From Thauera terpenica 58Eu (lineage in GTDB: Bacteria > Pseudomonadota > Gammaproteobacteria > Burkholderiales > Rhodocyclaceae), in NCBI RefSeq assembly GCF_000443165.1, contig NZ_ATJV01000047.1:1-64000 (forward strand): a stretch of 64,000 nt of DNA, written 5' to 3'. A program made the translations under genes and the position numbers. Shown in pieces: positions 54,637 to 63,530 of this stretch (its first letter is position 1; each line of letters starts with the position of its first letter). The notes under the pieces are model-generated. The model saw nothing but the letters and a program-made list of their open reading frames with translations, made no database searches and was not told the origin of the DNA.

Positions 54637-56558
54637 CCCGAGTTCGACAGTTCACCCCCCAAAAAGCCGTTTTTTGAGAAATCGCCCCAGTGTTCATGCG
54701 GGTTGTAGGCTGATTTTACAAAAAGTCGTGTAGTGGCACGCTTTCTATGCCGCTTGCCATGTTTGACAAGCTATCCAGTGCTGTTAAAGTCGAGGCATGT
54801 TCCTCAAGATCACGCGCTCCGGTACCCGCCAATATCTCCAGCTTGTCGAGGCCTTTCGTGACGAGGCGGGCAAGGCCAGGCATCGCACCCTGGTCACGCT
54901 CGGGCGTCTGGATCAACTGACGGACAGTCTCGATTCCGTCATTTCTGGCCTGCTCAAGGTGACGGGTCGGCCAAACTTCCTGGATGCAGCGTTGCCTGCG
55001 GTCGAGTTCGAATCGGCCCGAGCACTGGGCAACGTGTGGGCTCTGAACGAACTGTGGGAGTCCCTGGGCTTTGGCGAACTGCGCCGCGTGTTCCGCAAGA
55101 CCCGGCACAGCATCGATGTCGAAGCGCTCATTCGGGTGATGGTGTTCAATCGCCTGTGCGATCCGGAATCCAAGCTCGGTGTCTTGCGTTGGCTCGATAC
55201 GGTGGCCATGCCGGGCGTTGAGGTGGAGACGATCACCCATCAGCATTTGCTGCGTAGCATGGATGCCCTGGTCGATCATCAAGCGGATGTGGATGCAGTG
55301 GTCGCAAACTTGCTGCGCCCCTTGATCGATCAGGAACTGTCCGTGGTGTTTTACGACATGACCACGATCCGCACCGAGGGGCTGGCTACGGTCGATGGTG
55401 ACGTCCGCCAGTACGGGATGGCCAAGGAGGGGCTCATTGCCCGTCAGGTCATGCTTGGCGTGGTGCAAACGGGCGATGGGCTGCCGATCTACCATGAGGT
55501 CTTTGCCGGCAATACGGCAGAATCGCCGACGCTGTTGCCGACCTTGAAGACGGTGCTGGAACGCTTCCCGTCGATTAGCCGGGTGGTCCTGGTCGCAGAC
55601 CGGGGTTTGCTGTCGCTGGACAATCTGGAAGCGCTCTCCGAGATCCGACTGGAAAGCGGCAAGCCGCTGGAATTCGTACTGGCGGTTCCGGGACGGCGTT
55701 ACAGCGAATTCGCCGATCTGCTGCGTGACTTTCAGAGGCAGTGTGAGGCGGCCGAGCAGGAAATCGTGGACGAATTGCCCTGGCGTGGATTGCGTCTGAT
55801 CGTCGCGCATCATCCCGAACTTGCGCGGCAAGCCCAGACACTGCGCCGCGAGCGCATCGAAACGCTGGAAACGCAGGCGAACACCTGGGTCGGCAAGCTT
55901 GATGCACAGGATGCGGGCGTGAAGGCTCGGGGTAAAAAACTCTCCGACAGCGGCGCCAAGGCGCGCCTCTATCACGCCGTCAAGGACGCTCGCTTGGCAA
56001 ACATCATCCGCGTTGATCTGAAGAACGAGCGCTTCGCCTACGAGATCGACCACGACGCCTTGGCGCTTGCTGAACTGATGGATGGCAAGTTGCTGCTGGT
56101 GACCAACACACCGGATCTGTCGCCCCAAGGGGTCGTCGACCGCTACAAGTCGCTCGCCGATATCGAGCGCGGCTTCAGGGTACTCAAGTCCGAGATCGAG
56201 ATCGGCCCGGTGTTTCATCGGCTTCCGGAACGGATCAAGGCCCATGCAGCCATTTGCTTCATCGCCTTGATCCTCTATCGCGTCATGCGCCAGCGCCTGA
56301 GCAGCGCCGATGCGCCTCTGTCACCCGAGCGAGCGCTGGAAGAACTGCAGAAGCTTCAGCGCCATCAGATTCGTATCAATCAGGCCGACAGGCCAGTCAC
56401 TGGCATCTCTCGCCTATCCGAAACACAGGACCGCGTCTTTGCCGCCCTGAGGCTGAAAAAACCCACACAACCACAGCAACTTTCTCTCTTGTAGTACACG
56501 TTTTTGAACCACGGTTCATATAAAACAGTAACTTACGCGTTTAACTGTCGAACTCGGG
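54637..56558 (+). mobile_element. IS1634-family (IS4-like) insertion sequence
   Basis: 1,922 bp with 16-bp perfect terminal inverted repeats (CCCGAGTTCGACAGTT inward from both ends) and a 6-bp target duplication, as usual for IS1634. One intact transposase gene. It disrupts the minus-strand MalT-like gene. Confidence 0.9.
54797..56494 (+). CDS. IS1634-family transposase
   Basis: 565-aa DDE transposase. FLKITRSGTRQYLQLVEAF at the N-terminus and YDMTTIRTEGLATVDGD with the first catalytic Asp, then VVLVADRGLLS with the second, and the YKSLADIERGFRVLKSEIE region with the Glu (the Y-x2-R-E-like signature is relaxed). Single uninterrupted frame, so presumably active. Confidence 0.92.
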   Translation: MFLKITRSGTRQYLQLVEAFRDEAGKARHRTLVTLGRLDQLTDSLDSVISGLLKVTGRPNFLDAALPAVEFESARALGNVWALNELWESLGFGELRRVFRKTRHSIDVEALIRVMVFNRLCDPESKLGVLRWLDTVAMPGVEVETITHQHLLRSMDALVDHQADVDAVVANLLRPLIDQELSVVFYDMTTIRTEGLATVDGDVRQYGMAKEGLIARQVMLGVVQTGDGLPIYHEVFAGNTAESPTLLPTLKTVLERFPSISRVVLVADRGLLSLDNLEALSEIRLESGKPLEFVLAVPGRRYSEFADLLRDFQRQCEAAEQEIVDELPWRGLRLIVAHHPELARQAQTLRRERIETLETQANTWVGKLDAQDAGVKARGKKLSDSGAKARLYHAVKDARLANIIRVDLKNERFAYEIDHDALALAELMDGKLLLVTNTPDLSPQGVVDRYKSLADIERGFRVLKSEIEIGPVFHRLPERIKAHAAICFIALILYRVMRQRLSSADAPLSPERALEELQKLQRHQIRINQADRPVTGISRLSETQDRVFAALRLKKPTQPQQLSLL

Positions 56559-58551
56559 GGCACTCAGCAAGGATTTCGGCACGGTCGAGCAAACCTAGTG
56601 CCGTTTCCGCCCGCCCTTGCAGCACATGTATCCGGGCCAGCGAAACGTAACCCGTCTGGGTCGGTTCGATGAAGCAGGCTTCGTCGACGACGTCCAGCCG
56701 GTTGGCCAGCAGGCTTTCCACCGCCTCGAGGCGATCCCATTCGTAATAGATGCCGGCGAGGGAGGCGGCACAAAGGGCGGCCGTGGCCGAGCGGCGTCCC
56801 ACTTGGCGCTCGCAGGCCTCCAGTTGCCGTTCCAGCCGCAGCGAAGCGGTGTACATTTGCCCCTCCTGGATTTCCAGGGTGGCAAACAGGCTGGCGTAAT
56901 AGGCCAGCAGCAGCAGGTTGTGGGCCACATCGGCCTTCGGCCGATAAAACTCGCCGACCCGCCTGGCAGCCTCGAGGTCTCCGGCCTTGCGGTACAGGTG
57001 CAGCATGGCGTTGAGAAAAGCCTCGTCGATCCAGTCGAAGCCTTGCTCGGGCCTGCGTCCGTCGGGAAAGCGTTCCTGCCAGACCGCCTTGCCGAGCGCC
57101 AGCGCGTCGCCAATCCGGTCCTGCATGCTGAGGATGGAGACGCGCTGCGCGCGCAAGGTGCGGCGCAATGCTTCACCGTCGGGCGGCGGGTTTGCGCGCA
57201 GTTGCGTGTCCACCTCGTCCGCGAGGGTACGGGCCTCTTTCGGCTGGGCCGTCAAGAGCAAGGCCCAGATCAGTGCGATGCGCAGGTTGATGCGCGACTT
57301 CAGCGCTTCCTGCGGCAGTTTCCCGATCCAGGCAAGAAAGATCCGTATGTGGCCGCTACCAAGTTCGTCCAATGCGCAGCGTTCCAGCCATTCGACCGCC
57401 AGATCGCTGCGGTCGGCATTGAGCGCATGCCGCACCGCCTCGGCCCACAGGCCCTGCCCCGAGAACCATTCGGCAGCACGCAGATGCAGTTCCTGCGCGG
57501 TGTCGGGCCGGTGACGCGTCAGCTGGGTGCGCAGGAAGTCGGCAAAAAGGGCATGGTAGCCATACCATTCCCGCTCCTCGTCGAGCGGCTGCAGAAACAG
57601 GTTCTGCCGGACCAGCCATTCCAGTTTCTCCACCGCGTCGCTGCGCCCCGTCAGGTATTCACACAGAGCGCCGTGCAACCGGTCGAGGATGGCGGTACGC
57701 AACATGAAATCCACTGTATCGGCGGGGATGCGGGACAGTACGTTTTCGAGCAGGTATTCGCCGAGAACCGGAGCCGGCCAGAGAAACGCCGGAGTGGAAG
57801 TGTGCATGCCGCCGCGTTCCGGAATGCTCAGCGTGGCGATCTGCAGGCCGACCGCCCAACCCCCGGTGGTATCGTGGATGGCGCGGATCTCGTTGGCCGA
57901 TAACGCCGACGAAACCGAATTGGCAAAGAAGAGCTGCGTCTCCTCGATGCTGAAGCGCAGCGCCTCGACGTTGATCTCCACCAGTTGATCGCGGGCCCGC
58001 AGTATCGCCAGCGGCAGCGGCGGAGCGGCACGACAGGCCACCACGATGTGCAGGTTGGCGGGGATGTATTGCAGCAGGAAACCAAGCAGATCGTGGACGG
58101 CCGGATCGGATATCTTGTCGTAATCATCGAGAATCAGCGTGACTTCCCGGCCGAGTTCCTGCACGGCGTTGAGAATCGACGTCAACTGTATTTTTTCCGA
58201 AAGGATCCTCCCGACGTTATCGAATTCGGGCGAATCCTCGGTCAGGTTGCGGAACGCCATGATGAAGGCTTTGGTCAGGTACTCGACGAAACGGGTCTTG
58301 TCGTTATCGTCCTGATCGAGCGTCAGCCACGCCGTCACCCGCCCTTCCCGGCTCAACTGCTCATGCCATGCAGTCAGCAACGTGGTCTTGCCGAATCCCG
58401 CGGGCGTATCGAGCAAGGTCAGCGCTCGCTCCTGGCCGGATTCCAGCAGTGCAATCGCCGCATCGCGCCGGACTGTCGTGCGCGTGAGCCGCGGTGGTCT
58501 GAGCTTTGTCTTGATGAACAAGGGCGAGGCGCGGGAGTCCTCTGTAGCCAC
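56559..58551 (-). pseudogene. Second MalT-like LuxR regulator, 5' part
   Basis: N-terminal ~663 codons: Walker A DTPAGFGKTTLLTAWHEQL near residue 40, LILDDYDKISD Walker B, STAND and helical-repeat regions. The GTG start at 58551 has AAAGGAGA upstream. The frame breaks after LLDRAEILAEC at the IS. The reconstructed gene (two parts minus 1,928 bp) would encode 937 aa, close to the intact paralogue and to MalT. It points toward it, and diverges from nothing coded upstream, so it may have controlled the genes at 58.8-63 kb or the molybdenum enzyme. Confidence 0.88.
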
Positions 58552-58801
58552 TGTCGTCTCCTTTGCGACCCGCCGTCCATTGCAGGGGTCATCTCTTGGG
58601 GTGGCGCAACGATCCGGCTTACCGGCTGCCACCTCGGCAAATTGCAGTACGGCGACCCGCCGCCCTGTAATCTACCCGGAGATCGGACGTGAAACAACAA
58701 GACCCACGCTACCCATCGCGGTGTGACGAAAGGAAAAACCGGCCGGACGGCAGGAAGAAATTCCCCCGCGCCCGGCCGGTGGCGCCTGCAGCCGGCGAGG
58801 A

Positions 58802-59869
58802 TCAACTACCGAATGGAATCTCGAAAATGCCGTAACCACGCTCACCGTCGCAACTCACCTCGACGACGTGCTCCTGAATCCCGAGCGAAACGGGATTTCG
58901 GCGAGAATCGGATGGCTCCCAGCGCTCACCGGCAATTTTCAGCGCCCCTTGCCTCATGCCGTGAATGATGCCATCGAGTCCGCCATAATTGCCGCCGCGC
59001 AAGTGCAGCGAAGTAGGCAGCCGGCGCATGTTCACATTCAGAACCCTGCCCGAGGCCAGATGCACCTCGACGGCGGCATTCAGGAAATGCTCACATTCGG
59101 CGAAATCGACCTTGCGGACGACCTTGTCGACTTTCTCCTGCGCACCACCGGCCGCATCGCTCCAGCGGATCAAGCCTTCGAAGAAGCGTTCGGTGCCATC
59201 GGCTTCGTGCGTCTGGAAATACCACAGATAGAAGGATTCGAGCTGCACGCAAACCCAGTTGTAACGAGAGCCCCAGTTGGCCTGCCGGAACCAGGCCGAG
59301 GTGTCCTCGATCACGGCGATGCCGGGGCGTACGCCCCAGGAACGATCGCGGATCGCCCAGTGCCTGTCCTGCGTCAGTTCGATCCGCCTACCGTCGATCT
59401 CGGCCCATCCCTCGACCCGCCCGACATGGCCGAAATGGGTCCAATCCCAGACGCGGCGGCCTTCCACCATGGATACCAGGCGTAGCGGATCCAGCGGCTG
59501 GAAATTGGCGATGTAATCGAAATCGTAGCGGACGCCGTATGCATTTTCGTCGAGGCGGAATCGCCAGCGCTTCATGGGCTCCAGGATTTCGGCATGGAGG
59601 GGGCCGATGTCCATTTCGCCGCGGTTGCCGTTCACCAGTTCGCGGGAAGCACGCACATTGATCTGGAACTCCGGCGTGCAGACGAGACTGAAGCCGTCCA
59701 TGACCCGCATGTTGGGATAGACGCCGATTCCCTGAGCAATGGAAAGCGAGCCATCGACCGCCTGCAGATTGAAATAAAAACGGTCGAACCAGCGTGGGTC
59801 ATCATCGACCACATGTTCCAGGGTGCCGTAGTTCTGGTGAATCAGGGCGTCGTCGAGACGTGTCGGCAT
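58802..59869 (-). CDS. AttH/CrtC-like (DUF7064/7065-type) protein with RDRSWG motif
   Basis: 355-aa protein without signal peptide. The ELTQDRHWAIRDRSWGVRP segment near residues 180-198 matches the motif of the protein at 12.4 kb, and the N-terminal half is rich in aromatic beta-strand patterns. Strong AAGGAGG precedes the ATG at 59869. Last gene of the DUF1302-DUF1329 run. Role unknown; relatives occur in lipid and steroid catabolic clusters. Confidence 0.75.
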   Translation of the reverse strand: MPTRLDDALIHQNYGTLEHVVDDDPRWFDRFYFNLQAVDGSLSIAQGIGVYPNMRVMDGFSLVCTPEFQINVRASRELVNGNRGEMDIGPLHAEILEPMKRWRFRLDENAYGVRYDFDYIANFQPLDPLRLVSMVEGRRVWDWTHFGHVGRVEGWAEIDGRRIELTQDRHWAIRDRSWGVRPGIAVIEDTSAWFRQANWGSRYNWVCVQLESFYLWYFQTHEADGTERFFEGLIRWSDAAGGAQEKVDKVVRKVDFAECEHFLNAAVEVHLASGRVLNVNMRRLPTSLHLRGGNYGGLDGIIHGMRQGALKIAGERWEPSDSRRNPVSLGIQEHVVEVSCDGERGYGIFEIPFGS

Positions 59870-59960
59870 GAAGCCTCCTTGCATTGAGGATTGAAAGAAG
59901 AAATGACATTGCGGGAATACCGGGCCAGAAAGCAGGGAATCCGGATCAGCCGCTCCCGCC

Positions 59961-61316
59961 TCATTGCATGCCCCGGTTGCGCAAGGCGTCCGACTGGAAG
60001 TCGCTGACTTTTCCAGTGGCACCGAATTTCAGCGCGGGCTGCTTTATTTCATTGTCGATCTGGCCGATGAAAAGATTTCCGCTACTCAGGTCGTGCACCA
60101 TATAGGGACGCTGGTGCATCAGGGGTACGTCATACAACTGGGTGAGCGGAAATGCATAATTGCGCCAGAGATCGCCCCGGCCGTCGTATGCATCCACGGC
60201 GGCGATCAGCCAACTGTCTTCATCCAGATAGAAGGTGCGTTTGGGATAATTGTGGCTCATGCCCTTTTTCAGCGTTGCCTCCACAACCCAGACCCGATGC
60301 AGTTCATAGCGCATCAGGTCGGGCTTGACGAAACCCTTGTCGAGCATGTCCGCATACTTGAGCTTCGGATCGATCAACTTATAGGCGTTGTAGGGAATGT
60401 AAACTTCCCGCTTACCCTCCAGCTTCCAGTCATAACGCTCCATGCTGCCGTTGAAGCCATGCCAGTCGTCGGTGATGCGCATCGCCTCCGTACCATCGTC
60501 CACGTTGTCGAAAGCGACGTTCGGCGCACGGCGGACGCGGCGTTGGCCGGAATTGTAGATCCATGCAGCGCGATCGTTCTTGGCGTAGTCGATGGGTTCA
60601 TGGACCAGATAGATCGTACCGACCAGCGTCGATGGCGCAGTGTACTCGGCAAAGTAGTAATACAGATCGTTGGGCCGCGGCTTGTCCATGTTCGAAGCCT
60701 GGATCTGGTCTTCGCAATAACCGATCTTGTAGAAATCACCGTTGGGCCGGATCGGCAACCAGTTTGCACACCAACGGTAACCGCCGTACCAGCGCAACAG
60801 GTGGTTGTACATCGCTTCCTGGCCACTCTTCGGGATTGGAAAACCGATCCCCGGAGCGGTGTAATTCTGCAACTGTCCGGTCTCGTCCAGCTTGACCGAG
60901 GCCGCCTGCTGCTTGACGTGCGCATACACCTCGTTGGGCAGTGCAAAAGTACGATGTGTCGTATACACCGGCATTCGGTAGTTCGGATACTTCTTGAACA
61001 TCGCCATCTGGCCGGCCGTGAGTTTGTCCTTGTACTGCTCGTAATTCTGGGCAGTGATGACGAACAAGGGCTTCTCGTCGGGGAAAGGATCGGTATAGCC
61101 GTTTTCCGGCTTGAAACCGGGGGGCGGTTCGGTCAGGCCGCCGTTCCAGGCGGGGATGGTGCCGTCCTTGTTGCCCGCCTTTTCAGCGCCCATCGGGGTC
61201 AGATCGTTGCCGAGCCGATCCGCCTCCGCCTGCGACACGGCAGCCCACGACAACGGGCTCGCCGCCAGGATGACAGCACCGGTCGCGATCGTCAGAATTC
61301 TCTTTAAGCTTTTCAT
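59961..61316 (-). CDS. DUF1329 exported lipoprotein-like/outer-membrane-associated protein
   Basis: 451 aa. Signal peptide of about 25 residues (ILTIATGAVILAASPLSWAA). The mature part begins with the family's LGNDLTPMGAEKAGNKDGTIPAWNGG. DUF1329 proteins belong to the LolB-like fold and are nearly always encoded next to DUF1302 proteins, as here, in clusters for hydrophobic substrates. Probable role: envelope handling of a hydrophobic compound (inference). Confidence 0.9.
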   Translation of the reverse strand: MKSLKRILTIATGAVILAASPLSWAAVSQAEADRLGNDLTPMGAEKAGNKDGTIPAWNGGLTEPPPGFKPENGYTDPFPDEKPLFVITAQNYEQYKDKLTAGQMAMFKKYPNYRMPVYTTHRTFALPNEVYAHVKQQAASVKLDETGQLQNYTAPGIGFPIPKSGQEAMYNHLLRWYGGYRWCANWLPIRPNGDFYKIGYCEDQIQASNMDKPRPNDLYYYFAEYTAPSTLVGTIYLVHEPIDYAKNDRAAWIYNSGQRRVRRAPNVAFDNVDDGTEAMRITDDWHGFNGSMERYDWKLEGKREVYIPYNAYKLIDPKLKYADMLDKGFVKPDLMRYELHRVWVVEATLKKGMSHNYPKRTFYLDEDSWLIAAVDAYDGRGDLWRNYAFPLTQLYDVPLMHQRPYMVHDLSSGNLFIGQIDNEIKQPALKFGATGKVSDFQSDALRNRGMQ

Positions 61317-61334
61317 TCACCTTGCTCCTGTTTC

Positions 61335-63179
61335 TCAAAAGCTCGCGCTGAACGTCGCGGACATGTAGTCTCGGTCCCGCAACGGATCGAACTTGGCGTC
61401 CCTGTTGAAAGTGTTGTAACTGACGTCGAACGTGTATTGCTTGGCGTAAGTGAATTTCACGCCCAGACCGAGCACCTGCCGGTCTTCGATGAACTGGCCG
61501 TCCACCGAATAGCCTTTCACGTCGTGGGACCAGAAAGCGCGGGGGGAAGCGCTGATGCCGGTATCGAGGACGTTGTTGAACGTGAGTTGGCCGAGCAGGC
61601 GGTAACCCCACGCGCTCTTCGTCACGTAGCCGTCGTCCAGCGAGCATCCGTCCTGATTGATGCTGAGCCCGACGTCACACGTATTGCCGCCATAGGCCAT
61701 GTCGGGACCGGGGCCGAAGATGAAGGCACGATTGAAGCGAAGATCCCCGCCGCGTGGCAGATCGTTCCACTGGTAGCCGACTTCGCCGAGCACCAGCCAC
61801 TGGTCAGCGCCCAGAAATCTGTTCCCGGCCTGAAGTGCGTTGATCTGGATCTGGTTCTTGTTGGTCTTGACGCCACCGTGCAAGGCACCGATGGCACCCG
61901 CACCGTTGGCCGCAGCCAGCGCCGCGAGAGGGCCGGCGCCGAACGATCCGTAGAACATGTCGTTGCCGTCGAGTTGGGCACGTACGTCGCGGGTCTGGCT
62001 GAATTCGCCGCTGACCGACCACCCCAGAATATTGGTGGCCGCGCTCACCCCGTAAACCTTGAGATTTTCAGGATATTCCCAGAACGCCGCGATCGGGGAC
62101 ACCGTACCTGGAAAGGTATCGTACTTCAGGGAAAACACCGGCGTGCGCGCGTGGATATTCATGGCATAGATGCCGAATTCCGTGTCAAGCGCATCCACGG
62201 CGAAACGATACGTCACACCAAACTGCCCGGAGTTCTTTGCGTCCTTGCCATCGACCGTCGGAATGTAGGTACCGCTTGCCAGCGCCTCCGGCGTCGACCC
62301 GAGATGGTTCAGAGCACTGGCGTTGATACACCGGCCCGGATCCTTGGCGATGTTGCCCTGCGCCACGGCCCAGTAGTTCCCGCACCCTGCTTCAATGGGA
62401 GTGGGCTCCCACCTCAATTGGTAGAAGGCCTCGACCGAGCCGAATTCGCCCAGGCTCTGGCTGCCGGACAGCATCCAGACTGGCATGAAGACCTCCTTGA
62501 GTTCGGCGCCGGGGCGACGAGCAGCCGGCACATCGATCGGATTGATCTGGTTGATGCCCTGGATGAAGACGCTCTCGCCCCAGTTCAGGACATGCCTGCC
62601 GCCACGAAGCTGCAGGTCGTTCCCGCCCAGGCCGCTGAAGGTGCCATAGACATAGGCATCGAGCACGGCGACGCCCGAGAACTTGAGCAAGGGATCGTAG
62701 CCTTTGTCCGACAGCGGCTTGCGCTTCGTCAAGGTGTTGGTGGCCGGGTCGTAGCCGTTGTAGCCATTGGGCTGGTTGCCGAAGCGGACGTCCTCGTCCT
62801 TGAGCGTTCTGTCGTACCACGCTTTCGCCCTGATCAAACCGCCAAGCGTGCCCTTCTTGAAAGACACCTCACTCAGGATCTTGAAGGGGGTCGAAAAGGC
62901 ATCACCCTTGCCGTAATTGAGGTTTCCTTCGTCAATCGTATTGTTGCCGGTGCCGTTGGTCAGCCCTACCAGCGCGCCATTTCCCCGGCCGTAGAGTTCC
63001 GAATCAGGATTTCGCATACGGATGCTGGTCCCGACCGATACGGTGGTGAGCCATTTTCCTGTCCACCCGTCGCCGAATTCGAATTCGGTGACTGCCCGGC
63101 TGTCGCTTGCGAAGCAAACCGCCAACAAAGTGGCGACTGCCTTCCATGGAATGTTCTTTCCAAGGCACCTCGTCTTCAT
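61335..63179 (-). CDS. DUF1302 outer-membrane protein
   Basis: 614 aa. N-terminal signal peptide (about 29 residues, ending SRA), then a long beta-strand-rich region with repeated aromatic/glycine patterns and a C-terminal Phe (SATFSASF), the outer-membrane beta-barrel signature. QLRGGRHVLNWGESVFIQGINQINP is characteristic of DUF1302. It lies 18 bp upstream of the DUF1329 gene. Likely a porin-like uptake or sensing protein for the hydrophobic substrate. GGGAGG ribosome site. Confidence 0.9.
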   Translation of the reverse strand: MKTRCLGKNIPWKAVATLLAVCFASDSRAVTEFEFGDGWTGKWLTTVSVGTSIRMRNPDSELYGRGNGALVGLTNGTGNNTIDEGNLNYGKGDAFSTPFKILSEVSFKKGTLGGLIRAKAWYDRTLKDEDVRFGNQPNGYNGYDPATNTLTKRKPLSDKGYDPLLKFSGVAVLDAYVYGTFSGLGGNDLQLRGGRHVLNWGESVFIQGINQINPIDVPAARRPGAELKEVFMPVWMLSGSQSLGEFGSVEAFYQLRWEPTPIEAGCGNYWAVAQGNIAKDPGRCINASALNHLGSTPEALASGTYIPTVDGKDAKNSGQFGVTYRFAVDALDTEFGIYAMNIHARTPVFSLKYDTFPGTVSPIAAFWEYPENLKVYGVSAATNILGWSVSGEFSQTRDVRAQLDGNDMFYGSFGAGPLAALAAANGAGAIGALHGGVKTNKNQIQINALQAGNRFLGADQWLVLGEVGYQWNDLPRGGDLRFNRAFIFGPGPDMAYGGNTCDVGLSINQDGCSLDDGYVTKSAWGYRLLGQLTFNNVLDTGISASPRAFWSHDVKGYSVDGQFIEDRQVLGLGVKFTYAKQYTFDVSYNTFNRDAKFDPLRDRDYMSATFSASF

Positions 63180-63530
63180 TCCTACCCTCCCTTTTTATTT
63201 CGCTACGGTCAAACCTTTCCTGGATTCTTCTGGAATATCTTTCCATCACCCGACGAATCCGAAACAAAACGGTACGCCACAATACTTAATTTTTGCTGAG
63301 ACCATTCGGGGGGAGCCGGGGGGGGGAGAATGGGGGGTAAGAACATGTTGCCGCACCGCAGCACCATCACGGGATCGACCGCTACCTGCTTCAGAACGCT
63401 GGGTTCGTTTGCGTCCCTGCCGCACTCCCGGGATATCCATGGATCATTTCCATCCCACCGAGACGGTGACGCCCCGCCCCCGCCCGCTGGTATGGCGGCT
63501 ACGGCTCCCCTGCACCCGCACCGAGCTGCA
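63180..63530. other. 351-bp intergenic region upstream of the DUF1302 gene
   Basis: No supported gene. It contains the ribosome site and presumably the promoter of the DUF1302-DUF1329 unit. A pair of long G runs lies at about 63306-63345. I see no palindrome matching the 21-bp operator. Confidence 0.5.

Noticed and set aside
54716-56245. 509-codon minus-strand frame inside the IS1634 transposase
   Set aside because: Antisense to a clearly recognisable transposase, with no motif or ribosome site.
63306-63345. G-runs upstream of the DUF1302 gene as a quadruplex regulatory element
   Set aside because: Run pattern is suggestive but nothing else supports a function, and homopolymer miscalls are possible.
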